Source of the DNA: Alligator mississippiensis
Taxonomy: Eukaryota; Chordata; Crocodylia; Alligatoridae
Direction: 5' to 3'
Assembly: GCF_030867095.1 (NCBI RefSeq)
Contig: NC_081828.1
Location: forward strand, 47,469,434-47,533,433
Length of the DNA: 64,000 nt
Below, piece after piece: positions 22,655 to 34,254 of the stretch. The notes under the pieces were generated by a model that did not search any database, had not been told where the DNA came from, and saw only the letters and a program-made list of their open reading frames with translations. A program made the translations under genes and the position numbers. Position 1 is the stretch's first letter; the number at the start of each line of letters is the position of its first letter.

Positions 22655-24790
22655 CCATGTCGTGCCTTACATATAGGAAACAAGGGTGTAGCAGATAAAG
22701 GAAGAGCCATAGTCATCCTAAACTATGAAGACTATGTAAAGGAAGCCACCAGACAGCTTTCTGGCACCACCTACTACAAAGAACTACAAGAAGATCCTAC
22801 TCCCCTTTTCACCAAGAAAACAATACCATCAAATCATTTCCATCAAGACTACAAGAAAAACTACAGACTTTGATCCCCCCGCTACCTAACCCGGGGACTT
22901 TTGACATGCTCCCTAAAATCCACAAACAAGGGAACCCTGGCAGACCTATCATATCCAACCAGGGGACCCTAACTGAGGAAATACCAGGTTTCGTGGAATC
23001 AATCCTAAAACCACTCGTCTTCCACAGAGCAAGTTTTGTACAAGACACTACAGACTTTCTACAGAAACTTAAAAACATAGACCACCTTCCCAGCAACACA
23101 CTCCTAGCCACCATGGACGTTATCAGCCTATATACCAACATCCCACACCAGGATGGCATCCAAGCCTGCCTTACATATCTACAGGAACAAGATTACAACT
23201 CAGAATACAGGCCCAAAGATATGACTGACCTTATACACTTCATCCTCACACACAACAATTTCACTTTTAACAATCAACACTTCCTCCAGATGATGGGAAC
23301 AGCTATGGGCACCAAAATGGCCCCACAGTATGCCAACCTTTTTATGAGCCACCTGGAAGAAGACTTCCCCAAGAACTGTACCATCAAACCCTTGCTATAC
23401 TTGATATATCGATGACATCATCATTTGGACTGAAAACCTACAATCTCTGATTGAGTTCCATCAGAAATTCAACGGTCACCATCCCTCCATCCAACTTTCT
23501 CTAGAATACTCCAGCACCAACATCTTTTTAGACACGATGATCAGTATCTAGAATGATAAAATACAGACCACGTTATACAAGAAACCCACAGACCAACATA
23601 CATATCTGCACAGAACCAACAATCACCTTAAACACATTAAAAAAGCTGTGATATACAGCCAAGCCCTCAGATACCACCAAATTTGCACTGAAGAGAACAC
23701 CCAGGATCGCCACCTCACCAATCTCAAAAAGGCTTTCACCCAACAAGAACACTTCTCCAGAGAGACAGATCACACATTTGAAAGAGCCACCTGGATACCA
23801 CGTGAAGAACTGCTGCAGTACAGAAGAAACCCTCCCCACAAATTGCACACTGCTGGTTATGATGTATCACCCCTCCCTTGAACCAGTACGGAAAATCCTC
23901 AAACAATTGCAACCCATACTAGAAAGACACCCTATTCTTAAAAAGATCTTCCCAGAGTCACCCATCCTAGCCTTCAAACAAGCACTGAACCTCGCTAACC
24001 TCATCACCAGAAGCAAACTTCCTCAAGCCCAGAACACACCAAAAGGATCCAGACCATGCCACAACAAGAAATGCAAAACCTGCCAACACATCTCCACCAC
24101 CCCCACTATTACTACACCCCACAACAGAGCCATCAGCATTCCTGGATCTTACAGCTGCACCTCCAGAAATGTAATACATCTCATCCAATGCACCAAATGC
24201 CCTGATGGAAAATACGTAGGAGAGACCAAACAACAACTGCGCACCAGAATGAACGCACACCGGAAATCTGTCAAAGACAGAAATACCCAATTACCTGTGG
24301 GGGCACATTTCTCACAAGAAAACCACTCTCTCTCCAATCTCTCAGTCCTGATCCTCAAAGGAAACTTACAAAACACTTCCCAGAGACGAGCCTATGAACT
24401 CCACTTCATCAACCTCCTGGATACTAAAAATCATGGACTAAATATAGACATTGGATTTATGACACATTATAACCTGCCTGACATCTGACTCCCCAGGTCT
24501 CTCTCCGCTATGCATCCCCCTTCTCTCTCTTTCCCCCCGCCAAGCTGTCTCTCACCCATTGACTCCTCAATCTACATTTTCACTGACTACCTGTCTTGTA
24601 TGCATACCAGCCCAGCCGCTGGCTTCTTAACTTTTCATTCCATCCAGGAAGAGCACACACCAACTGCTGAAACTTCCTTAGCCTGATGAAGGGTTTTTGA
24701 ACCTGAAAGCTTGCTTAATAATTGTTTTCCAACTATTTAAGTTGGTCTAATAAAAGATATCAGATTCACCCAAAGAACCTTGTCTGCCTA
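22655..24790 (+). mobile_element. Penelope-like retroelement, best copy
   Basis: About 2.1 kb. In order it shows N-terminal RT sequence (VADKGRAIVIL, YYKELQ.DPT), RT core motifs (PKIHKQGNPGRPI, ATMDVISLYTNIPHQDG, MGTAMGTKMAPQYANLFM), then a GIY-YIG endonuclease region near 24130-24480 (VIHLIQCTKCPDGKYVGET, LRTRMNAHRKSV, FINLLDTKNHGLN). The GIY-YIG domain C-terminal to an RT is diagnostic of Penelope-like elements. The 3' end is AT-rich, 'ccaactatttaagttggtctaataaaag'-like (24730-24765). It is 5' truncated and broken in a few places. Two relatives lie at 5690-6835 and 47105-47692. Confidence 0.9.
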
Positions 24791-26206
24791 TATAGGAAAC
24801 AACACACTAGGCACAAAAAAAATCAAAAGGTGTTTCCTTCATCCTGCCGTCATTAGAACTCAATGTATGATTTTTTCAGATTCATCCAACACCATCTAGC
24901 CCTTCTGAGAGTGGGTCCAGCACTTTATGGGAAATTATTTTCATGCTTCAGTTAATGTTCCCCTGAGTTAAGGTTTCCATACTTGAGTTCAGGTTTTTCG
25001 CTAGAGTTAAAAACAGGGGGTGAAATAGGAGGTAGGTGACTACTCTAGGAGCAGCTAAGGGACAGCAGAATCACAGGAGAAAGGATAGCCCAATTAGTGG
25101 AACATTAAGACCATTGAAAAGGAGAGAGGGTCATTAACATCTATGGAATGAATCCTAGGATCAAAGAAGTCGGGCTAGAAGGGACTTCCAGGGGTCATCT
25201 AATCCAACCCTCTGCCTGAGGCAGGATCGCCCCTATTCAAACCACCTTATACACATGATAGGACCAAGAAAAGTTTAAGAAATTGGAGAAGGGGGTGACC
25301 GGGTGTTAAGGAAAATTTTTCATGTTCCAAGTCAAATCATCCAAGTCAATCCCAAATCCATGAGTCATTCAAGAACCAAATGTGGTCCTACTGCCAGCAA
25401 ACATCCTTCACCCTGCCTGGAGCTTCAGATGCTCCCAAATCCTTTGGCGGGCATCCTATGTGCAGGCCCAAGCCCAGAAGCTTGGGGTTCAGATGCCCCC
25501 GAGTTTGGCTTGCCCTTGGCCATATGATAATTAGCCATGAAGTCAAGGGACTCATTGCTACCTGAATACAAATGCTGCTGCCACTGTTAGGCAGTTAGTT
25601 TTAAATCTTGAGTGAACCTGGAAACAAAGAGGAAGGTACAACTGCACCCCTCCCACCCCAGTTAATGGTAGAATAAATAAACTGAGGTCCAACTAATGTT
25701 GGTTACAAAGGAACTGGTCCAGGCAAGTGATAGAAAACTCATGCAATAATGTCTATTCATCTACTTTTTCTTTGGTTGCTAATACAGGTGGAAAAGCTGA
25801 GGTAGAAAATGTCACATATATAAAATATGAAAACTCAGAGTATGGCTGAAAAAACAAAGATACTAACCCAATGACTGTTGAAATCAATTAAACTTTCATT
25901 GATTCCAATGAGCTCTGGTCAGGGCCACGAAAAACAAGTACTACTGGTCAACTTTTGTTGTGTATTACACCAGTTGATTAAAATGACTTTTTCAAGGCAA
26001 ACCTTTCCCTCTGCTTTACAGCAGAGCTCCCAAAGCCAGCTTTAGTCCGGTGCGCTAAAATAAACTATTTTAGGTAAACACTTAGTCTAGTATGTAAACC
26101 CAAAGCTATCCTTAGAAGCATATGTTTAAGCTGAATGCCCTCTACAGACTGCTTAACCTTGGAGGACTGATGTTTTCTAAACAAATTATTAAACAAACAT
26201 GTAGGT
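24791..26206. other. Intergenic stretch with a CR1 tail
   Basis: Apart from the CR1 tail at 25148-25255, nothing was recognised between the Penelope element and the MITE at 26207. Confidence 0.5.
25148..25255 (-). mobile_element. CR1 3'-tail fragment
   Basis: The words 'gggctagaagggacttccaggggtcatctaatccaaccc' (in parts: gctagaagggacttcc, ggggtcatctaatcc) are the reverse complement of the CR1 3' untranslated end. About 100 bases, no coding part. Confidence 0.75.
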
Positions 26207-26423
26207 CATTGGGAGCCAACCTTTTTGGCAGGTGTGTGCCACAAATGACCCTGCATCCTTTCTGAGTGCCACTCTGATCCCCTTCCCCTTCTGATCTGCT
26301 GCTCTGCTTTCTGCCCTATCTGCTGCTGCGCTGCCTGTTCCCTCCCTGATCTGCCATGTGCCACACCCAGAGGCTGCCCATGCCACCTTTAACACTTGCA
26401 CTACTGCAGGTTGGCCATTCCTG
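26207..26423. mobile_element. hAT MITE with perfect 8-bp duplication
   Basis: It starts CATTGGGAGCCAACCTTTTT and ends GGTTGGCCATTCCTG. Both flanks carry atgtaggt (26199-26206 and 26424-26431), an exact target duplication. Same family as 14276-14490. Confidence 0.87.
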
Positions 26424-26644
26424 ATGTAGGTGATCATAGAGATACAACCTTCTTCCATAGAGGGCTCCCTTCTGGTTGAACAAAATCAAGAAGGGCAATG
26501 TAAATATGAGGTGGTCACAGCCTCAGGTTGAAAATTGCTAATATAGCTGACCAGGAGTCTGTAAAGTTTAACTCAAAAAATCATCAGAACACCATAGTCA
26601 GTCATGCAGTTTTTATGACATACGCTACTAGCAAATTGCCCATC

Positions 26645-27005
26645 AAGAACAACGGACGGGGACAGAGACCTGCATCTGCCTGTCCGCCCCCCTGCTGGGG
26701 CCAGGGCTGCTCCCTGGTTCCCTCCCGCTGCTTCGGACCAGGGCCAGGGCCGCGGCTGCTCTCCCTTGCCCGCCGCCATTTTGGACCAGGCCAGGGTCAG
26801 TCCCCCCTCTTCCCTCAGGGCTGTTTCCCCCCTCCCCTCCTCTGCTCCAGGCCAGGGCCAGGGCAGTGCTGGGACCTGTCCCCCATCCTCTCTTTTCCCC
26901 TTTGCAACTTCAGGGTGGGACCAGGGCTGCACCTTCTCTCCCCCTCTCCCTCCCCCTGCCACTTGGGGCCAGAGCCGGGACACCCTCCCCCCCCCCACCA
27001 ATCCA
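26645..27005. repeat. GC-rich tract of diverged CCAGGGCCAGG-type repeats
   Basis: Recurrent 'ggaccagggccaggg' and 'ccaggccagggccaggg' words recur, separated by C/T-rich runs. The tract is flanked by 'agcaaattgcccatcaagaac' on the left. It is probably the interior of an unrecognised non-autonomous DNA element. Its 184- and 117-codon frames are compositional. Confidence 0.5.
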
Positions 27006-27570
27006 TCACATGGCCGCCAGCTCCTGTACGAACACTCGCACTTTGCTTGGTTTCTTCAGACAACCAATCAGAGTGTGAATAAAGCTTTATGGGCAGACAC
27101 TAAGACTTCTATAATATGAGATGTTTGTCGCACGCAAGGAATACTGGACTGGGCTTGGACCTTTGTACGTCCTATGTAGCTGCCCCCCTTAAAGAAATCA
27201 GCTGTCACTGGCACTCTCAGCTTCAGGGAGTGGGAGGCAGTCTTTTGAGTGTAATTTCAGGGGCATTTTTGCTGCTATAGTTGCCCTGTACAAAAGGATT
27301 TAGGCAGAAACCAGAAAAATGGAATAAGTTGCTGAAGTGAACAGCTAACTGGGTAGAGAGAGGTAGTTAGCTGTGTTAGTCAGAAGGTAGGCAGAAAACA
27401 GGGTAGGATGGCACCCTGGCACCTGAATTGGGTATTTCTGAGCATGAACTACTCATATTCAGTATACAGATAGATGACAAGGTAGCTCTACTGCTTTCTC
27501 AAATTCTTTGTGCCCCTTCAGCAAACACTATCCTTAGGGTGCTTGTATGTGGTCATGGGTTTCTTTAGAT

Positions 27571-28841
27571 CAGGGGTGTCCAACCTTTTTGAATATGGGG
27601 CCAGATCACAAATTTTTTATCACCCAGTGGGCTGGCGAGCCATATTCAAAGACCTCACAGGAAGTGGTATGACATCAGGAAGTGAAGTCACGTTACCTTC
27701 AACACCAATGAAGTTGCAGGAAGTGACAATGAAATGGATCTAGAAATGTGGTTTAAAATCCAAAATAAAAACAATATAAAAGCAAGAATGAAATAATACC
27801 AAACACTTGACTAAAATAAGCACTTTCACTTCTACTCACTTCTCAATGAATGAAAGAAGCATAATGCAAGTCGACAGATCAAATGTGGAAAAGATATCAG
27901 CCAGAGTGGAAACTAATCAAAGCAACAAAATATGGGCATTTTTTAGAATAATTTTCAAGAAGATTTACTTTTATTGAATTAATAACTTGTTAGTAACACA
28001 TCTTTAACAAGTAACAAGTTGAACCCCCAATCCCGCACAAAGAGAAACAGAAGCAAAGACAATCCAAACACTGGACAGTATTTTTACAAAGATTTTTACC
28101 TGCTCCAAATTTACATTGGAGCCCAGATCGTTCATGCTGTGTTCTTGAGCATATTGTTCAGTCTTAAAGGAGCATACAGCACAGCTGCAGGGGACTCAGC
28201 CACAGCTTTCCCTCCCTGGTGCAGCCTGGCCAGCCCATCCCATCCCCTATCAAGCGGTGGCTTACCCACGTGCTGCTGCACTTTTCCCCTACCTGTGCCA
28301 GCTGGTCCCAAAAGGCAGGAGGCTTCGCCGCTTCTGCTGGCAAGCGCTGACCCAGCCGGGCATCCCCATCAGCACGTGGGAAGCAAGCTTCAGCTGTATG
28401 CTGCCCCGCCCAGCCAGGTCGGCACAGGCCAGGAAAAGCAGCATGCAGCTGAAGCCAGCTTCCCACGGGTTGCTGGGGACAGGAGGAGGCCGGCCAGGCC
28501 GGCACCAGCCAGGATAAGTGGCGGTGGAGCCGTATGCCGCTCGGGACTGACCGGTGCAGGCAGTGGGGAAGTGCAGCTCAGCCCCTGCTGCTCCAGCCGG
28601 GCTCGTCCCGTCCTGAGTGGCACACGGCTCCACCGCCACTTCTGCTGGCACAGAAGCTGACACGGTGCGTGTGGGAACTTTGTCCCTTCCCCAGCCCTTC
28701 AGCAGCCATTAGGAAGCCGCTGAAGGGCTGGGGGAGGGACAAGGGGTGGGAACAAAAGTAAACCATGTTTACTTTCATTTCCTGTCTCAGCACCATGGGC
28801 CACAAAAAATGCCTTGGCGGGCCGCATGTTGGACAAACCTG
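27571..28841. mobile_element. hAT non-autonomous element, 1.27 kb
   Basis: It starts CAGGGGTGTCCAACCTTTTT and ends GCATGTTGGACAAACCTG. Flanks are ctttagat (27563-27570) and ctttaaat (28842-28849), seven of eight identical. The interior has an AT-rich left third and a GC-rich right half, with inverted 'agcagc.tgaagggctg.gg' and 'gcatacggctccaccgccac'-type duplications. No transposase. Confidence 0.82.
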
Positions 28842-28956
28842 CTTTAAATTAATCTATTCTTTGCTTCATTTTGCATCCTGCAATGTAACACGGTCATTCC
28901 CCTAACTATTTTGCACGTTACATGTCTAAAACTCACAATTGCTCAATGGGCTACTA

Positions 28957-29122
28957 CCAGGGATTCTGGTTTTCTCTGATTTTCTTCAGATTGAAAAAAG
29001 TAACCCAAAATCCACATTTTCCATAATCAAAATGAAACACCACTAATATATATATCTCTATATATAGAGAGATATATATATATGGATTTTGGGTTACTTT
29101 TTTACATCCAAAAATTGGGGAC

Positions 29123-29153
<31 letters not shown>

Positions 29154-29176
29154 TCAGAGAAAACCAGGATCCCTGG
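28957..29176. mobile_element. Palindromic MITE with a 28-G tract
   Basis: Terminal inverted repeats are CCAGGGATTCTGGTTTTCTC (28957-28976, continuing TGAT) and the reverse complement at 29153-29176. A second inverted pair sits inside (AAAGTAACCCAAAATCCA near 28998, TGGATTTTGGGTTACTTT near 29083) around a (TA)n/(GAGA) centre. A run of 28 G occupies 29123-29150. Confidence 0.75.
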
Positions 29177-30684
29177 CTATTACAAATACAAGATGCTAGA
29201 GGGCACCTCATAACAATTCTACCCTCCCAACCTCTTACTACTAAATTACAGCAGGGGGCACTTGTGACGTCAAATGTACCATCTACTTTATGTGATAATT
29301 TTTACATAAGGTACATAATTAAATACTATAATTTCCATAATTCGAATGTGTATTGCAATATCTTCTGTATAAAGTTGAGTAAAGCTGTATAATTAATATT
29401 TTAATCAATACCCAGTTATATTATTATTATTATTATGTTTATTAATTAAAGTATTATTAGCAATGAAGTCAAGTTTATTTATTATTCAAATTTGCTGTGT
29501 GTGCTTCTCATTATGTTCTTCCTTGAACACGATGCTCAGCCAGACATCTGGCTTGATCGAGTTTGTGGGGTGCTGTTTTGCTATTGTTGCTGCTTTAACT
29601 CTGCCCTTGTTGTACCGCAGCCAGTTTGGGAGTGAGTTTTTTTGCAGGTCCAAGCTGATCCAGCTCGTTTGCGGCTGATGATTACCAGCAGCCCCAGAAA
29701 ACATAGCGGGGTGTTTTTTCCCGGTTTTTTTGCGGGTGGACAAGTGAGAGAGAGCATTTTCCTCCGATTATGTGGGTTCTTGTTTAGATAGGGATGGTGA
29801 TTACGCTCATTAGCAGGATAACACTCATGCTCTTTCCAATTCATATCCCAGAATTCATTATTTTTATTGTGGAATCCCCTTATTACAAGCCCCTTATTAT
29901 TATGGCTACTCACGTTTATCAACTTTCCAATCCATTCATTCATGCCTTCACCCTCAAAACTTTTGGGTCGCTGAGCAGACACCTTTCTGCTGCTAATTCT
30001 GAACTGGGACTAAACACCACCCCTCCAAACCTCCCATTTTCATATTTATATAAACCATAGGAAGTCACCCAAATGATGTCCCACCTCCCCACCTGCCTTC
30101 TAGTCGCCAGAGATTCTGTGGTCCCCACCCAGTTGGATGAGCAATGGCCACAGTCTTCAGATGCAGCAATTCATCTTCTTCAAATGAGTCCAGCAGGTCA
30201 AAAAGTTCCATCATCATGGTGTGCCTCGAAGATGAAATACTGTGGCGGTATTCTATTAACAGGTTCCTCATACCATATGCTGCATGTACCGTCATGAGCA
30301 TTTCCTCCTCAAGCAGCTGAGTTGTTTGCTCCAACCTTTCCAGGGCCTCCAAGATCAGCTGGTTGTCTTTGCTCAGTCAGCTAGGAGTGGACGAAGCCAT
30401 GTTATTTGGAACCAGAGAACAGACACAGACAGTTTGGTCTGCTAAGCGGGGCCCAGGTTACATAGGGCTGTAGTTAAGGCCTATTAGCATTATAACAGTC
30501 ACGCTATTTACGTGTCAATTCCTGCCCATTGAAGGTCATGTTACTCTAAGCCCTGCTTTGATTACCTGGCTACAGCATCACCCTCTTTTGCATCCCCTCA
30601 TCGATCCAACTCAGATCTCGCTAACAACACGTACTTCGTGTGCAAGCCCCGAAATCATGCTGGGCTATATATGTGTTCATATAT
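29177..30684. other. Unassigned interval with a helical ORF
   Basis: On the minus strand, from about 30403, a frame reads MASSTPS, a stop, then a helical stretch with EALERLEQTTQLLEEEM, MELFDLLDSFEEDELLHLKT and, after a frame change near 30080, WDIIWVTSYGLYKYENG. The acidic helix followed by a Trp/Arg-rich stretch resembles the start of some Harbinger transposases, but this is weak. The piece lies downstream of, not upstream of, the transposase at 31700-32516, so it would belong to another copy. A (TTA)n tract is at about 29418. Confidence 0.3.
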
Positions 30685-30795
30685 TTCATAGATTTTGTAG
30701 ACAATAGGGCTGGAAGGGACCTCACAAGATCATCGGGTCCAGCCCCCTGCCCAAGGGACAGGAAGTCAGCTGGGGTTGTACCCCCGCAGGCCCTG
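30685..30795 (-). mobile_element. CR1 3'-tail fragment
   Basis: 'agggctggaagggacct', 'agatcatcgggtccagccccctgcc' and 'ggaagtcagctgggg' are the reverse complement of the CR1 3' end, as in the copy at 4098. Only about 110 bases are retained. Confidence 0.85.
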
Positions 30796-30924
30796 GGGAC
30801 TGAATGATGAAGAATGCTGTCTTGGTTAATGAGACACTATTGGGGGGGAGGAGGTAGAGCACACCCCTTCAACCACAGCTTGACTGGCTCACAGTCTGCA
30901 TTTCACTTTATTGCCCTTGTCTCG

Positions 30925-31235
30925 CTTTTGGGGTTCCCACCTCTAGCCCTGGCATGCCATCATAGTCCAAACTTCGGGTTTTCTGAGCAGGCAACTTTCT
31001 GCAGCAACCTGAATTCTAACAGCGCTGACACCCTGGGGTCAGCCCCAGCCCCTGCCTTTAATCCCGCTGTACAAGGTCTCATTGGCCAAGCCAGCATTCT
31101 TTATCATTCATTCCCTTGGGTTCACTTTGGGAGTTTGCACCTCTGGCCCCAGCATGCCCTCATCATGGAACCAAACTTTGGGTTCACTGACCAGGCAAAC
31201 TTCTGCAGCATACCCTGAATTCTGATGGCACTGGC
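30925..31235. repeat. Diverged tandem pair, period 200 bp (block 1)
   Basis: 'cacctctagccctggcatgcc' at 30938 recurs as 'cacctctggccccagcatgcc' at 31138, exactly 200 bases on. The following words also recur in order: 'aacttygggtt', 'tgascaggcaa.cttctgcagca' and 'ctgaattct'. Two units are visible. Confidence 0.7.
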
Positions 31236-31536
31236 ACCACGGAGTCACCCGCAGGCCCTGGCTCTACCCCACCCCTCCATGCAGTGGCATGCCAGTCTCC
31301 ACCCTCTCCCCCCCAGCCCACTCCCCAGTGCCAGATGGCAAGCTGCCACAGTCTCCAGAGCGACCAGATGTCCTTTTCCTTTCACTCCCTTTCCCCCCAA
31401 CCCCATCAAAGCAAAGAATTCGGCAATGTCTGCCATGAGCAAACCCACTTCCCTCCTCCTACACCCCCTTACCTCCCCCCACCCGATTCCAGTATAGTCA
31501 ATGCACCAGTTTGATACATTTGCTTGAACCAAACAT

Positions 31537-32516
31537 TTTATTGAATTTCCACAAAAACTCAGCAACACAGCTTCACTCAACTTTAACAGCAAACTTTAGA
31601 AGGTTCTACTTTGTCCTACACAGCACATTCTCCACCTGCAGTAGCCATAATGTGTGTTGCCAGGCAACTTCTCACAATAGCTGCCCTACCACTGGTTGCT
31701 TATATGTCTAAACCCGCACCGTGCCCTGCTTGCCCCTGTCTAGATCTAGCAGCTGCTCTCACTTCCTTTAGTTCTCGAGCCCAAGAATCACTGAAAATTT
31801 CACCTAGTGTTTCACAAATATTGTGGAGCATGCAGGCTGCCACTATGAAAGTGGTGATGTTCTCTGGCTCTACCTCCAGCCTGTATTTCAGTGACCTCCA
31901 CTGGGCTTTTAGGCAGGCAAAGGCACATTCATCACAGATGCGGCATTTGCTTAGGTGATAGTTGACAGTCTGCTTTTGCCGGTCAGTCACTTGCCCTCCC
32001 ATATGGCTTCATAAGCCAGGGCAGGAGGGGGTAAGCCACGTGTGCAATGATGAGCGGTGGCACAGAAACATCTTGGATCACAACATCCTCCAGTCCTGGG
32101 GCATATTGGCCTTTCTCCATCTTCCCAGGCAGCAGCGAGTTTCGAAAGACAAGTGCATCATGAACACTTCCAGCCCAGCAAGTATAAATGTCAGTAAATC
32201 TTCCGCAGTGATCCACTACAGCTTGGAGAATCACCAAATGAAATCTCTTTCTGTTGATGAATGACCGGCTCTTCTGGGATGATGATAGGACTGGAATGTG
32301 TGTGCTGTCTAATGCTTCAATGCAGTTAGGGAACAGCTGAGACAGACACGCATTGTCCCTATAAATCCCATACAGACACCATCCCAACCACCCACCTACA
32401 GCAGCCATAGATTCTTGCAGAGGTAGGAGCGCTGGTTCGACCACTAGGCCTGACTTCCGCCATCTCAACATTCTCCAATACCATCTCCCACCCCCATTTT
32501 CATCCCGCTTTCTCAT
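31537..32516 (-). pseudogene. PIF/Harbinger transposase (degraded)
   Basis: A 177-codon frame (32516-31983) holds the first two catalytic positions of a Harbinger DDE nuclease: IEALDSTHIPVL and YTCWAGSVHDALVFRNS. It continues AYPLLPWLMKPYG. A second frame (32002-31700) continues with DECAFACLKAQWRSLKYRLE, containing the third acidic residue in the usual 'E.AF..LK.RW..L' context, and CMLHNICE. The family normally has about 350-450 residues; the N-terminal DNA-binding part is missing, and there is one frame change near 31990. A possible poly(A) signal (AATAAA, minus strand) is at 31542-31537. It moves DNA by cut-and-paste and normally needs a Myb-like partner protein, which I did not find. Confidence 0.88.
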
Positions 32517-32940
32517 ACATCATTATTCACTCTTGTACTCATTCACAGTGTGGTGATGCTCCCACCACTCACAGTGGTCATTGTTCATCCACCCACTGTG
32601 ATCATGTTTTGCCTGCCCTGCTGCCACCGCTGCATCAATTTCACACACCCCCACCACCAGCCACTGCTTTGGGACCAAGACTGAGAGTCAGACTGTCACA
32701 CATTGGTAAGTTTCTCATTTGTGAGGTGCTTTGGGACATGGAACCTTGTAAACTACTGTTTAGGGTACATTTGTACATCAAGGCTAACTGCTGACTCTCA
32801 ATTCCCCTTTTAGCTGTGCCTCGCCTATCGATGTCCAATGCTTTGACCCAGACCCCAATACAAGGCTATGGATTGTGACAATGAATGGGAATTTTTACAA
32901 AAGCATGGGGAAAATCTCCCTTGTGAAATATACTGTAGAA

Positions 32941-33509
32941 CAGGGTTTTTCAACCTTTTTTAATAAGTGTACCCCTAGCAGCTGAACACGGGGTGTGGGG
33001 AGTGGCATGCAGCCAGACATGGTGGGAACGAACAGCCAGATGTGAAGTGGCGGCAGTGCAGGGTGGTGGGTGGTGGTGGCGGCCACCGCATGCAAGCTGC
33101 AACTACCCGCCCTGCATCTGGCTGTCTGGGCAGCACCTGTGCGGCCCACAGAGGGGCGCTGCTGCCTTGCCCCCACCCTTGCAGCCCTGCTCCTGGGAGG
33201 CAGCAGTACAGGGTGATGGGTGGCAGTGCTCCATCCCCACCCATCCACGTGTACCCCTTAGGGCAGGGGCAAGCAATTATTTCAGGTGGAGGGCTATTTA
33301 CCAAGTTTTGGCAAGCCATCGAGGGCTGCATGACAGGCAGCCAGGGGCAGATAAATATTAATTTTCTAAAATTTTTTTAGGGGCCCCACGGGCCGGATAG
33401 AATGGCCTGGCAGGCTGCATCCAGCCTGCGGACCTCATTTTGCCCACCCCTGCCCTAAGGCCTTCCCAGGTACCCCTGGGGGAATGTGAACCCCGGGTGA
33501 CAACCCCTG
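32941..33509. mobile_element. hAT non-autonomous element hosting a second hAT element
   Basis: It starts CAGGGTTTTTCAACCTTTTT and ends GGGTGACAACCCCTG. Flanks are ctgtagaa (32933-32940) and ctgtagga (33510-33517), seven of eight identical. The body carries GC-rich sequence and, from 33264, a nested element. Confidence 0.85.
33264..33452. mobile_element. hAT MITE nested in the 32941-33509 element
   Basis: The ends are CAGGGGCAAGCAATTATTTC and TCATTTTGCCCACCCCTG. Flanking 8-mers are ccttaggg and ccctaagg (six of eight identical). The text on both sides resumes the outer element ('gtaccccttaggg' then 'aaggccttcccaggtacccc'). Confidence 0.8.
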
Positions 33510-33517
33510 CTGTAGGA

Positions 33518-34254
33518 GATGGTAAGGGGAAAAGAACATCTTTCTTTCACTGCAGCACACATCTCAGTTCTTCAGGAGGCTTGCCATTGCTCTTTGCAAG
33601 ATACAGTTTGCACATTTCTTTTGAGAGAGACATAAGTGAAGCATCATGATCTCTTGTGTTATTTATTGTTGTACAGTTTTGGTATATGGGACTGGGTATT
33701 TAGAAGTTTTGTAGATTCTCACTTTTCACTGTTTTTGTTTTCTGTTCCCTTTTTCAAGTGAAGTTTAATTAGTCTTTTACATATGTGTCTGTGTGTTTTC
33801 AATCAATGTAGTGATTGCTGTAGTAATTTTAAACACTTTTTCCGATCAGCCATGGGTCTGTGATAAACTGTAGAATTTCCCTTTAAAAGGCAGCCCTACC
33901 ACTTGGCTACAAACAACAACATCCCCCTCCTCAGTTTTGCCTTTTCTCTCTGCCAGCCAGTACTCCTCTCTTTACATGCAACACACTCAGCACTGACAGT
34001 TTGTTTGTGCACACTGGAACACTTGGACCCCCAAAACCTTGGTCATTTTGCTAGTGCTGGTCTCTTCTTAGGTCAACCCCAAATTTAACAGTAGGTGCCA
34101 TTATCACATCTAGGTGTGAGAGCCACCCAGCAAATCACCACTCCCGGGTTTCCAAAGTCACCCAGACATCACCACCTTGTTTTTGTGCTTAGATAAAAAT
34201 CTCCACACTGCAGATAGGCCCATTCATCCCACAAAATAAGACAGCCTGTTTCTG
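33518..34254. other. Unassigned intergenic sequence
   Basis: AT-rich then mixed composition. No gene or element recognised. Confidence 0.4.

Noticed and set aside
26528-27082. 184-codon Pro-rich frame
   Set aside because: It follows the GC-rich CCAGGGCC repeat tract. Frames are open on both strands because of composition, with no domain.
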